A DNA stretch of 64,000 bases, taken from Bagarius yarrelli (taxonomy: Eukaryota; Chordata; Actinopteri; Siluriformes; Sisoridae). The position numbers and the translations under genes were made by a program. Position 1 is the stretch's first letter. Each line of letters opens with the position of its first letter. The notes below the pieces were generated by a model that had not been told where the DNA came from, searched no databases, and worked only from the letters and a program-made list of their open reading frames with translations. Below are positions 44,501-58,069 of the stretch, piece after piece. The stretch covers positions 3,274,501 through 3,338,500 of the forward strand of contig VCAZ01000005.1 in assembly GCA_005784505.1 (NCBI GenBank). Reading direction: 5' to 3'.

Positions 44501-47500
44501 GTCTGTGGTAAATAAGGCATTTTCACGCAAACATAGTTTCTGACATTTACAGAGGTTCAGCTCAGTCATGGTATGACACACAGTGCTGAACACTGCAAAA
44601 CAGCTGTGGACACACACACACACACACACACACAGATTAAAAATGATGATCTGATAAATCTGGACTGTACAGTTCATACGCTAGAAATGTAAAAGGCAAA
44701 GAGAATTTGATCCACCGACAGCTTTTGGAAGCAGAGATTTTACACCATAAATAAAAAACAACCAGCGTGAAAACGTAACAAACCAAACACTATAACGTGC
44801 AGCTATTGAACACACCACCAATTAATAAACTTCCTGCTTTCTACAGAGATTGACGGCTTTGACTGGCAGACAGGAACTGCAGAAAGAGTGAGTGAGGGAG
44901 CTGCTCCTGCTTTTCTATGAAAAGAAAGCCTTAGAGGAAGTCAGTCACAGGCTTTTGGTCGGAGGTCTGAAAGCTGGTGCATGGCTCATTTCTCTGCCCC
45001 TTTGAACTGTAGAGCATGCTGGGATTTCGCCACAGAGCATGCTTATCTAGGACAGCCGGAAGCCAGCACGGCATGGACCTTGCTCGTAAACCAGAGGAGA
45101 CAATTTGAAGCTTTTAAAACCACTGGATGGCCCAGCAGTGGCAAGTAGCCATGAAGTTAAGATGGTGGAACAAAAACATTCTGATTTTAAAGTGGAACAA
45201 GAAGTTCCTCATAATAACAGTATTTTTAAAAAAACATTAAAATGAGTAGGAAATTAATAAAATAAGTTATTATTTGAGTTTACTTTGAAATTGTCCTAAC
45301 ATTTAAAGTTAAACCATAACTGTAATATAAGACTCCATCAGTGAAGATATTAGGAACTAGAAACCAATACTAGACAACATGGGATCAGGTAATTGCTCAA
45401 TAACAAATAACTCATGGTTTAGATCATGACTAATAATCATTTTGGATTTTTTTATTAATAAAACTAAAAAAAGGAACTAGTTTTGAGTTTGGATCCTGTG
45501 TCTTTACAAATGATCCAAAAAAACAACATCAGGTACAATTGTGGTCCTGGCAAATTGACAAATTTTTACTATAAACAAGAATGGAATTATGGGAAATTGA
45601 CACTATTAGTAAGGATTAATAATAATACTGGGCTGTTTTAGATGTTGTTAGGTGATGTTATCTTAAGATGTTGGTAAAGTCGAAAGTGCTGTAGAATAAA
45701 TTGCATGTGCAAATTACAGATGACATTACATTAAAAAATTATTATGCAAAGTTATTTTTAATAAATAAATGAGACAGATAAAAAAAGATATTTTTGGTTT
45801 ATTAAATTAGGTTTGTAAGCGCTTTATAAATCCGTGTATTGCTGTATTTCGAACTTCTACCTAAAAACGTCCTGAACTTTATTTCAATGACATTCGTAAT
45901 ACCATCTCCTCCTTTCAGCTGTTCACTTTTAGGGGTCGCCACAGCGAATCATCTGTCTCCACCTAACCCTATTCTCTACACCTCTTCACTCACACCCACT
46001 AACTTCATGTCCTCGTTTATCGCACTCATATACCTCCTTTTTTGGTCTTCCTCTTTGCCTTCTGCCTGGTAGCTTCATTTCTAACATACTCCTACCGATA
46101 GATATTTACTATCCATCCTCTGTACATGTCCAAACCACCTCAATCTGGCTTTCCTGATTTTCTCCTCAAAACATCTAACATGAGACGTCCCCCCTGATGA
46201 TCTTGTTTCCTAATTCTGTCCAACCTCGTCACTCCCAACGAAAACCTCAACATCTTCAGCTCTGCTACTTCCAGATCTGTCACCTGTCTCTTCCTCAGCG
46301 CCACTGTCTCTAAACCATAGATCATAGCTGGTCTCACCACTGTCTTGTACACCTTCCTTTTAATTCTAGCTGATATTCTCCTGTCACACATCACTCCTGA
46401 CACGTTTCTCCACCCATTCCAACCTGCCTGTACTCGCTCCTTTACCTCTTTTACACACTCTCTATTGCTGTCTAACTGTCGACCCCAAGTACTTTAACTC
46501 GTGTACCTTCTTCATCTTTTCACCCTGTAATCCTACTGTTCCACTTCTGCAGTATGGAACGATACTGTACTGATGAAGAGTCTTAAACGACATAATCCTT
46601 CACAACCCCTGTTGGAGAATCATCTTGCATCTTTTTTGTAGCTTTAATCAAGCTTGTGTGCACATTAACATGAAGATAATATATGAAAAAGTATAACTCA
46701 CTCAGGGGATGACTCCGGCGTCAGACTGGACATTTCCTCTTGGGTTGGTACTGCAAAGAGCCATGAAGACATAATGAAGCATGAATCAAATCACAATCTA
46801 TCATAAAGTATGAAAAGAAGAAGGGTCCAAGTATTCCCAAATGTTAGCAAAGTCAAATGCTGATGAAGCACAGCTAATTATTTAAAAGCTTAAGAGCTGC
46901 TTAATAATCGCTGCAATCAGTGAACCTGATCATGTCCTCCAAAGGGACCGTGAGAGACAGGCAGCAGGAGGTTAGCTGTTTATGAAGTTTCCATCATTAT
47001 TACTACATATAAACCAAAGAATGGCACATCAAGCAGATAATTGACTGTTGATTATAGATGACAGCCTGCGGGGAATACATCTGACTAAATAAATTAACAG
47101 GAAAAAATGCAGATCTGCAGAAATTCTACAAAAAATTTTACCCATGATTCCTTTTATAAGCTACAGTTTAATGTTACTGTGGTGTTTGTTTGCCCCGAAA
47201 ATCATCTGTACAGAACACAAATAATTTTTTTTTTTTGTTAAGAAAAATCGGAATAAAGGAGGCGGGGCTTAGTTGATCATCTTATTTTATAAATAATAAG
47301 AAACAAGTAAATTTGTTTGTTTTAGTTTAGTTTAGTTTTATAGAGGATCACAACCCAGTTACTAGAGTTGTTTATTATTATTCTACTAGTCAGAGAAAAT
47401 GAATCAGCGAAATAAAAACTTACTAGTTAGAGACTTACTTGTCACAGCTTCATATAATGTTATGTGAGGGAAGATATATTTTATAATATTTTTTTTATTT

Positions 47501-50500
47501 ATATTTTATAATCCCTTATAAAAACCCTCACAGTTCAGGAAATACTTTCCACTTTAATTAAGGGGGTTTGTGTACATGGGGATTTTCATAATTTAAGGGT
47601 TTGGGACTCAAAGGGTCATTGAAAGGAAATTCTTAATGCTTCAACATACAAAGACTAGATCACTGTGTGCTTCCAACTTTGTGCTAACCCCAATGTAAGA
47701 TGTAAATTTTTTACTTGATGACTAGAAAAATCATACATTTTTACTTGATGACCAGAGGAATTGCTTTCATTTTCTGGTTTACCTTGTCAAAGCCATTGTT
47801 ACAGAAAAGATCAACACATTCTAACCAATCCGAATTAATAATCAGTAATCAGGATTATTTTCTATAGATAAGTGAAATAAACATTACAGGAGTTTACTAC
47901 TGATAATTAAAGGTTATAGTGTAAAAATGCTACCAAATGCTGTAAATAATGTTAGCAGACATTGATGTGTTTAATTAAATTTGTAGTCTCTCACCAGGAC
48001 AAGTTCTTGGCACCAAACCTGGGCAATAAAGGAAGAGTTTAACTTTTCTAAAAACTGATAGCATTTATTTGTTTTACCGCATTGTTTTTCTTACCTTGCA
48101 GTTTTCTGCGGTGGAAGCGTGGTGAGCCAAGGAAGCTGTTCCTGATGGAGTTGAGTCGTGTCCTCCAGGGCATGCCTCCAATAGAGGGACTAGGGGGTGG
48201 TGTGGGACTTGGCGTACCTGCTGGACTTTCTTTGGGCGTGTGCACAGGTGTCCCTTTTGGTGTTGGCAGGGGACTGGCACGGGGTGACGGGTGGGGAGTC
48301 ACCTGTAGAGTGGGGATACATTTGCCGTTGTGGTCAGTCGTGGCCAGCGGGTGCATGTGGTGAAGACGGATGGGAGAGAGAGGCGGAACCTGTGAGAGAG
48401 GCACTGAAAGCTTCGGGGGCACAGTCAGGGGCGGCCGGCGCACCTTTGGGCTGTTGGGCACGGGAATGGATGGGGAGATAGGGTGACATGGTGTGGATGG
48501 CGTGGATGGCTCAGACTTGGCAGTCAGCGGTGTGGCATTAGTGTTTGGAAGCGGGTTTGATCTAGTGCTCTGAAGGGGCTTTTCTGACCCTTTGGGCTTA
48601 GCCGGTAGTGTCTGAGTTTTGTTGTTTTGTGCTAGGATTTGTGCCCCTGTGCCTGGTAGGAAGGCGCCATTGAGCCTCGGGTTGTGAATGGGCGACCGCA
48701 TAAGCTCTGAGGATTGCGGGGGAACAAAAAAGCGTCGCACAGGCTGGGTAGAGCACATGCACCGAAAACCGGCAGCAGCATCACACAACCCATAGCCCAC
48801 AAACACACACACACGCCACACACACAAGTCCAAGATTAGCACGCACCACAGCACAGGCACGCGCACCAGCGGCACACAAGGATGGGCGGTGGGCGAGGCA
48901 GCAGTGTTGAGTGAGGTAGGGAGAGTGCAGAAAGAAAGAAAGAAAAAAAACATGCCATTAGCACAACTAGCCAAGAGGCAGCAAAAAAAAAAAAAAAATG
49001 TGGAAAGAAATGTGCAGCAACAATAACGAATAAAAGAAAACTCTGGTTGAAAGCTGTATTGGAAAACTGCCAGAAGTGACCGAGCAAGCGGGAAATGGGC
49101 ATGTGCCACATGTGAGTGAGATTAGGATGAGTCACTGTTTGCGCTATTGTCAGAATTGTTCAGTGCAAATGGTTTTATGTTGTTGTAGCTCATCCAGAAG
49201 TGTACAAGTGTAATCAGAACATCTAAAATAATTTAAATAATCAGTCATTCACAACAATAGCGCCACACTGGTAAAATGGGCACTCAGGGCCATTAAGTGC
49301 AAAGCCGAGCACGGAACCACAATGCTGCTGCTCGGGGAATGACATGAAGATGCTGTTGAGTTTAATGGCCTAAACTAAAGACTTCACTCATTTTTGTTTT
49401 CTATATAAACCTAAGTGTTTAAATGGCCACTAAACTGGTATTTGGTAACACTTTAGTGTTAGGAGTTACATAGTAGGCATTTATTCATACCGTATAATAT
49501 AAAGCTTAGTTAATTTTCACAGCGTTCTCGTAATTAGGATAGATTTATGAATAGGCAATTGAAAAAAAAAATTAAAAGCAACCCTGTAAGTCCAGTAACA
49601 AATCATTCTACAGTTTAACATTTTCCTGTTGTTGTAATGAATATATGCATTTTATTCGATGCTAACGTATCAGACTTCCTACCACAGACACTACAGTATT
49701 ATCACTGTTGCTAAACCTCTCTAGCATTTCTACATAGTAGTTTACACTAACACAACTACTTTCTCCATCAGATCGCTAAGTAAACCCTGCGCTACCACTT
49801 ACCCCTTTTAATGTGTTGGACTGATACCTGGAAGGTCAGGGTACAATTTCCAGCACCACCAAGTCCCCACTGCTGGACCCCTAAGCAAGGCCCTTAACCC
49901 ATAACTGCTCAGTTGTAAAAGAGATAAATGTAAGTCGCTCTGGATAAGGGTTTCTGCCAAATGCTGTAAATGTAAATTTAAATATACTCATCAAAGGTGA
50001 ACCTACACGCCGGACGCGCTAAAGTTTTGCCATAAATCGCTGTTTCGGTACCATGGCTGAATACGATCTAAATATTAAAATGTGGAATTGCTCATTTTGC
50101 TATTCATAAACAGAAAAAAAATGTTCTTTAAAAAGATAAAAATTATAACAATTAAATAAGGTAGAATAAAATTATAGACAGAAAAGTAAAAATTATCCTT
50201 GGATTTTAATAGATTTAAAAGCTAGCAAAAGCGGCTAACTCATGGTAAATAGTTCAAAAACAGGAATATTCCAAACAGCATTGTTTTCTATATGATTTCA
50301 AACAAAAAATGACATTAAATCTAAAATGACAAAATGACATAAGTTTCATCTGTACGCTGTAAATGCGTAAGGGTTGTTAAGTGGTAGCAATCCATGTAAA
50401 TTGGGCATAAAAAATAAATCTAAATGGTGGATTTTACCATTTATGAGAGGCAGGTGTGTAAATACAGTAAGATGAAAAAAGACTATCCATCCCTTTTCTA

Positions 50501-53500
50501 TACCGCTTATCCTATACAGGGTGCCAAGAAATACAGAGCCTATTCCAGGGGTACAAGTTGGAGGACTACCTGAATGGAGTGGCAACCCTTTATATACTGT
50601 AAAACATTGCATTTACAGCAGACTCAATTTTCCAGAGAACTGAGCGGTTAAGGATTAAGGGCTTAGTTTAAGAGCCCACCACTGGATGCTTGGCAACGCT
50701 CACAACATTAAAACCTGACAAAGTTTTGAACATTTTCTAAAATATAACTTGAGTAAACTGTAAGTTAAAATCAAAGGTTATCTTCAAGTTGTTAAGGCAG
50801 CAGGTGAACTTTTGTTTGTAGGGTTGAAACAAGGTGATTTTTACAGGGCATGACTGCAAACTAGAGTACCTCGAGGAAACTGGCAACCAAAGCGACGAAA
50901 GAAAAAAGAAGACGAAAAACGAAATTAGAGGTTAGAGGAAAACATGCTAAGCAAGTAACGATATAAGAATGTTAAATTTTATCAGTAATAAGCAGGTGAT
51001 TTAATACTTTATTGACATCAATGCACATTATAGATTATGATCTTTTGTGTGACATACTGATATCACTGCAAGGATGTAGGACTCATTTAAAGAACTTTCG
51101 GTCTATTCAAATATAACATTTGTTTGAATCGGTACAGTTTTGTAGTGAAACAGCATAGAACATTGTGCCATTGGTCAAGACTGAGTGTTAAGAGCTAGAC
51201 AAATGAACTCACAGGTTTTGGGCTTTACATAGTTTTTAGGTGGAAAAACAAAACAAATACAGTGCTTGACAAAATAGTTAAGTTCTATCTCAGTGTAAAA
51301 AAATATCATCTGAGACTCGAATATTTAAACAGGCCAGCCTCGAAGCAGGGGTTAGACTAAATCCTGACTGCTTTGCAGTGATTGGGAAATCAAATTTTTT
51401 CAGAACATGCTACTGCAATGTACTTTAAAGAACGGTCTATTCAAATATAACATTTGTTTGAATCGGTACAGTTTTTTAGTGAAACAGCATAGAACATTGT
51501 GCCATTGGTCAAGACTGAGTGTTAAGAGCTAGACAAATGAACTCACAGGTTTTGGGCTTTACATAGTTTTTAGGTGGAAAAACAAAACAAATACAGTGCT
51601 TGACAAAATAGTTAAGTTCTATCTCAGTGTAAAAAAAGATCTGAGACTCGAATATTTAAACAGGCCAGCCTCGAAGCAGGGGTTAGACTAAATCCTGTTA
51701 GCTTTTTTGCTTCTGCAGCTCGCAGACGGCGTCTCGGAAAGTTTCAGACATGGATTTGTAAATGGTTAGGCAGTTCAAACAAGTCAACTGTAAAAGCTCT
51801 ACTGTAAGTAAGGAGGATTTTCAGATTTTACCAAGCTATTAGCAGCTTTAAAATATCCCAGAGCTGCAATCCTTAAAATGAGAAAGAGATTTTGGCTAAT
51901 TATGCCGAGCAACACTGTGCAATTGCACTAGCAGTTAGGACTAGTCTATTAGTATCGACAGGCAGCAATTTGACTGCAGCTTCAGTGTTTTAAATTAATT
52001 CGTAGACCTTATGCGTAGCTAATAAGCTATACTATTTGAAGCTTAGCTTTAAAGCTTTTGGCATGTAGTGCATAATCAAAGGCACCATGTTGGGATTACC
52101 TACATAGTACTGTTTCCTTTTGCAACTGATGCTAATTGGCTACGGGCCTTGCCTTAATTTAGGAAAACTTAAACTAACAAGGGATACTGCTAAGACTGAC
52201 GAAGCATGCAGCATGTTAACGTTTGAATGTCAGGTGATTTGCTTACACAGGATCATCGCTGGTTATTTAAATGTTTCTAAACTTTCTATTCATTTAGCTT
52301 CTGTATATAGACATGCAGAAGCCGGAGACTTACCCGTGGACTGCTGAGGGGACTGGTGGACAGGCCAGATGAAGCACCGCTGATGGACCGCGACCTAACA
52401 TAACACAAAGATTGACGATCACAATGCATCGTTTATATCGTTATCTTTATCAGATGCTGTTTAAAGGGACATCTGTCATTTTTCAGGGTCCCTGTTGCCT
52501 GGTATGATGCAATGTTTTGCAAACAAGGACAAGCCTCCTTCACATCAAATATGTACAATTTATAGGTATGCAAAGCAGTAGTTTCTGGGCCAGAAAAAAA
52601 TAAATATATTACAAATAAATCCCAAATGAAAAGATTTTTCCATGTTAAAAAATAACTTTAAATTTACAAACTGCACCTTTAAACATCAATATTTAGTACA
52701 CATCTGCAGCTGTCTCCAAATGTGACTTGAATACCACAGAGGTTGTCTTTTGAGCTTGTCAATAATGTGTAATGATCACTGCGTAACGACTCAGAAGCTT
52801 GCCGAGTTAAGTAGCTTCTACTGCTTACTGCTTAAAATAAAATCTAAACTTGTTCTCAGTGCTAAAGTCTCTAGAGCTGTTTTTTTTTATCGTATCCACG
52901 TGCAGTAAATGAGAGCAAGTGTTTCCTGCACGAAGCTTACTGTATTGTACAATCAAATACAAATGGCTTCCTCCTTATGATATCATACTATATATTCATT
53001 AAGATAGGTTAAAAAAAAATTCTTTAATTTTTGCTTATTCTTTTTACAAAAAAGCTGCAACGGTTAAAGTTAATCATTATTAAATGTGTCAACACACCCT
53101 TGTGCACCTTCATCCTACCCTCTAAGAAAGATCTGATCCATAAATTGATCGATCACATATGTTACTTAAATGCACATTATCCCAAAGGCACGTAATGTGT
53201 TTGCTCGTTCAGGCAGAAAATCACGACACGGAAAACATTTGGGCTCGATACTTCCGCACACCGACGCTCATTTTCTTCGACGTGTTTCATTTAATTAGCC
53301 ACAAGTGACACAACACACTATTTAAGACATTAGATCATGTGGGAAAGCAACACATTTGATTAGGCTGGAGAGAGAAGAAAACAGTGAGGACACACACACA
53401 CACACAAGAGGAAAGCAATTAGAGGAAAAAAGATAAACCTAATAGAAAAAAATGGCGGCATTTCTACTATCTACTGACAAAGGATTGATGGAAAGAGACA

Positions 53501-56500
53501 CTGAATGAGATGAGACAATTTATAACTTTTAATAAAAGTAAGAACGCTAACGATGCAGTGGAGCTTTTTTAAAAGATTCGTGTTAATACATAACTTGGTT
53601 AACCTGTTTTTCAAATTGCTTCCAAGCTTCCTATACATGTTCATCTATATGTTTAGTGAATTAACACACTATTCGTCATCAGGAACGACTCGCAAATAAA
53701 ATGTCTTCAACTTCCAACTCATTTAACTCGTTCATGCTTCTGTGTTTGTGCACTGCAAATCTTTATTTTGCAGCTGGACGCACGAAATTCCGCCAGGGCA
53801 GAATAGATGCAAACAAACACCAGAGGCAGAAGAGTGAAGGTAGGACAACCGTAAAAAATTTAACCTCACCCAAAAAAAAAAAAAAGGCTGACATCAAACA
53901 GGAAGATGAAAGGTGCAAGAAGGAAGATAAGATGCTTTTGATGTTTGTAGAAGAAGCCAGAGGGGAACAACTTTGCCTAAAACGGTGGGGACAAATCAGA
54001 GCAAATAAGGATCTTTTATTCATTCCAATTTCCATAAAAGTTAATCTCTGTTCTTCAGAGAAACATGGAAAAAAGTGCTGCGGCACAAAGAAGCGCTTTA
54101 ATGTAATGTAATCTACAAACTTCACGTCAAAATCTTGGCCTAACACTAAATAGAGATCAATCCGATACATCCGGTTTTAAAAAAGACCTCACTGCATCTT
54201 AAAAGCTGAAAAAAAAAAAAAAAAAAAGAAAAGGACCGATACTGATGTCTACCTTTCTTCTTGGCTTTGCAGTTTAGGGCTGGCATCTGAAATATCCAGG
54301 CTTTTACTGAAAACTGATTTACTACAGCAGGACAGAGAGAACACAGAGGGTAATCACAGCACTATCTTTAGCTACTTGTATAATTACTGTTCCCTTCTAG
54401 AACATGCTGTGACTTCATATAACACGCTGACTATAAACGTATACGTCATCCGAGCCGTAATGGTTACGGGAGTCTTTGCGAAAGCCAGGGGTTATGAATG
54501 GTCATCAAATAAAGAGATGAAGACAAATCACAAAGGGATAAGAAACACAAGGACATACAGGTACATATACATTTTTACAGCATTCCCTTTATTTTTATAC
54601 TGCAGCCATCAACAGGATGAGCTTAAAACCCCCAGGGATGCCGTCTGTGACCTTTACACAGTCCTAGAGTGTTTATACTGTATTTTCTGATACCTCTGTC
54701 CGTGCTGGTTCATGTCAATAGCTCGCCGTACAGGAACAGGAGATCCTCCTTCAGTGACGCTCAGCACCTCCATGGACTTGCGCTCCGGTCTCCTCTTGTT
54801 GTGTCTGGTCAGCAGAGGTGAGTCCACTCGCTTTCTTGGAGGATCTGTGAGAAGTTATAACATCCTATAAATCTCTTAAGGCAGGCAAAAGCCAGGCCTA
54901 CATTGAGCTATTTTAGCCACGATTTACTCATATGAGGCAAATTTTGACATCCTAATAGATTCATATAATCTTACTCTAAAATCTGTTGCCGTTAATGGCT
55001 AGTTTGGCATGTTCATTAACTGCGAATAGATTTTTTCCTCCAATGAAAATCTGGCTGTGTCAGAGAATCTTAGACACCTTCCTATAGTGTGACTTCTCCT
55101 ACTTTGAATGTTAATCCAATAAGCAATAAAAGCGCCAAACCGGATGATACAATTAGCGTGACAACTTTAAACCACCTCAGGGAAAATGTGGAAACAAGTC
55201 CAGTAGACAGACCAGCAACAAGAGACACTTATAGAGGTATGTAATGAGAAAAAATACCACAGATTTTTTTTTTATTTGTTTGCTGCTAGCTACCAATTAG
55301 AGAGAATCAGATTACTGATCGTGTCACAGATTGATGAGTCTTCTTGTGTGTCCATGTTTGACGGGTTTTGACTGTTGTACAGTCTGATATTATAGTAACT
55401 GAGATCCTACAGTATGACATGCAACAGTTGCAAAAAACTTAAAAATAGCACAGTGTGAGCCAAGCTTTAGGAACATACAAAAGTAGTGGGTCACCTGACC
55501 ATAACCTACTTTTGTGCTTTTTGAACATTTTCTTGCATGTCAGCGTATTAACAAAAAATGGGTTTTTTTTTGTATTTACAAATTTTTTCCACAAATTTCA
55601 AAATTCTTAAGATGAAATTACTATGGAAATTTGCGGGACATTTTCAGCTCCTTTGTACCCCTAAATGACCCCTAAACCTTACTTCTATAATAACCTATAC
55701 ACTTCTGGAAAGGTTTTCCACTATTAGTAGTGAGATCAGAGATTTATGTCAGGTAGAGTTGTCTGGGGTGCAGACGTGGGGTTCGTTTCATCCCACAGGT
55801 GTGCAGTGTGGTTGATATGGGCTCTGTAAACATCTTCTTCTACTCCAATCAGAACACATCATGTCTTCATGAAGCTTAGGGGCTTTGTTCATAGAGACAT
55901 TGTCATGCTGGACCAATGTTTGGCCAAAGAAAACTCTCTAAACTGTGTGTTTTTAGCCTTGTGGCAAAAACTTGGTGAAGACAAGGTTATAGAGGCGCAA
56001 GTACGGTGCCTACAAATCTTTTAATTATAGTATATGTGAAATCTAAACACATCTTCTGAGTAGTGTGAAGGTCGTAAAGCTGATTACCAATTTCATTCCG
56101 CGGAGGCAGGTTCTGGTCCTCATGGCTGGGATATCTCTCCTTACGGTCCAGCAGGAGAAAGTAGATCATTTTCTCCTGGTTGTCACTAGAATAAAGAGTT
56201 AAAAAAGATTAGTTTTGCGAAGCCAGACCTTCAGACTGATGGTAATTTTCAGGTTCCAATGGGCCTTAGACATTTAAAGAAGCCAAAGTTCCCAGACCTT
56301 CTAACGTTCAACTGAGGAAGTCTGGGAACCTTAGTTGCTTTGAATGACTAACCGGTAAAGCAACCAATGATGTTTAGTTTTGTGATATGTCATGTTTAGG
56401 GGTGTGGAAATGTCCCCACAACAACAGACCACTATGCAAATCATGTGTAAAAAATACAGTACATAATCAATCACCGCCACTGATGTAAAAACAACAGCTT

Positions 56501-58035
56501 ACGAACAGGCGACTTTGGTTTGTTTCCAGACCGTTAAACAACGCAACACACGTCTCATGTAAAACCTGTATTATTCAACCAATCAGGGAACGATCTGGAA
56601 ACTTCTGACTTGTTTCAGCTAATTGTGTCGTATGCAACACGTGTTCAGCCAGCGGTCTGTAGGGTTGACATCTGAGACTAAAAAGTGATAAGACTAACAG
56701 ATCTGAGAATTAGATTCCTCCCTTTTGTTTATCATCTATTGGTGATAGGTAGCATGGATGTATATTCTCATCTGGACGGATATCAAGTCCACTCCTCACA
56801 CTATTTAGTGTATTTTTTGTACTACTAATGACATTCTGGTGTTTTATTTATAGATGCTTAGTTTAGCTAGCACATTTACAATAGCTGCTGCTGATGACGT
56901 AACCTATTACAAATCCAGAGCTCTTAATGAGTCTCATATTTCCAGGCACTTATTACATCAACATAATGCATAGAAAAAGTTAACCTTCGATAATATGTGT
57001 GAGAAACATGAATAACTCATGAATAAATAACACTTAAAAAAATGTAAATTCGCCTACATAAGACTATAAAAAGTCCTGGAGCTCTAAGTGAAATCAGGCC
57101 CTTGGTGTGGGGACAACACAGGCTATGAACTCACAGCAAGACAATAAAATCTGTCTTATACACACAGTCTGTCTAAAACCACACCAGATTCATTCATCAG
57201 CTACGTTAGGAAAGTGTGTGTACAGCTGTGTGTGCAGGTGGTATTTGTGAGAGTTTGGGGGAATAAGGGATAAAAGAAGGTGAACAGGCTTCATGGGCTC
57301 TTAATAGCCGTGAGAAACAGAGACATAAAACATTTGTATGCTTGCATGTGACGTCTCGAGGCAAATATTTTCTGGAGGAGCTGGTATTTAGAGAGGAGTT
57401 TGAGTGCGACGGGGGACTAGGGGGAAAGCCAGAATACATATTTTTTCAATGTTATCGCTCACACTTTCTTTCGCTCTATCAATGTCTCTTGTATATACAT
57501 ATATACAGAGGGAGGAATATTTAACGATAGGGCCTATTCTGTTTTCCATCTGCTTGAGTGTTTGTGTTCCGATATTTAGATTATGCAAATTTACCTGCTA
57601 ACTCAAATATTGTGAACAATTATAATGATCAGGTTTGGAGTAAGAAACTAAATTAATTTGAAAACTTTGGGCAGTAGTTGCTCAGTAGTTAAGGTGATGA
57701 GCTACTGATCAGGTAAATTTCCAAAAACACCATGCTGCCACTGCTGGACCCTTGAACAAGGCTCTTAACCCTCAGCTAGTGATGTTTACTAGTAGGAGCC
57801 TTAAAATGGAAACAAACATTTTTTACACCTGAACAACACTGGTAGGGGTTACTACATAAGTAAAGTGTGTAATGTGCTGGGGCTAATGAGTGTGGTAGCT
57901 ATGAGCCCACTAGTTCTAGCATGACCAACATTTAATCTTAATGCCGCAAAATACCAAATTCTGTCCCAGAGGACAAGATGGGAAACACCTCAGCTGGGGA
58001 ACCAACCTCGTTTCAGCCCAGAAAAAATATGCAAA

Positions 58036-58069
<34 letters not shown>

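Larger units (their letters stand above)
48744..52333 (-). other. brsk2 intron with a SINE copy and a recent tandem duplication
   Basis: Besides the SINE copy at 49795-49985 and the duplication at 51099-51697, this intron is AT-rich with no gene recognised. The open frame continuing to 49109 above the proline-rich exon is low-complexity (Phe runs, CA repeat) and not treated as coding. Confidence 0.6.

Noticed and set aside
48744..49109. Upstream continuation of the proline-rich brsk2 frame to a Met at 49109
   Set aside because: Above 48743 the frame reads Phe and Cys runs and a CA repeat translation, unlike the protein-like part below; treated as intron.
53701..54111. 136-codon open frame on the plus strand, antisense in brsk2 introns
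   Set aside because: Lysine runs come from a poly-A stretch, there is no recognisable domain, and no splice or promoter context supports it; an equally long frame exists on the opposite strand over the same bases.
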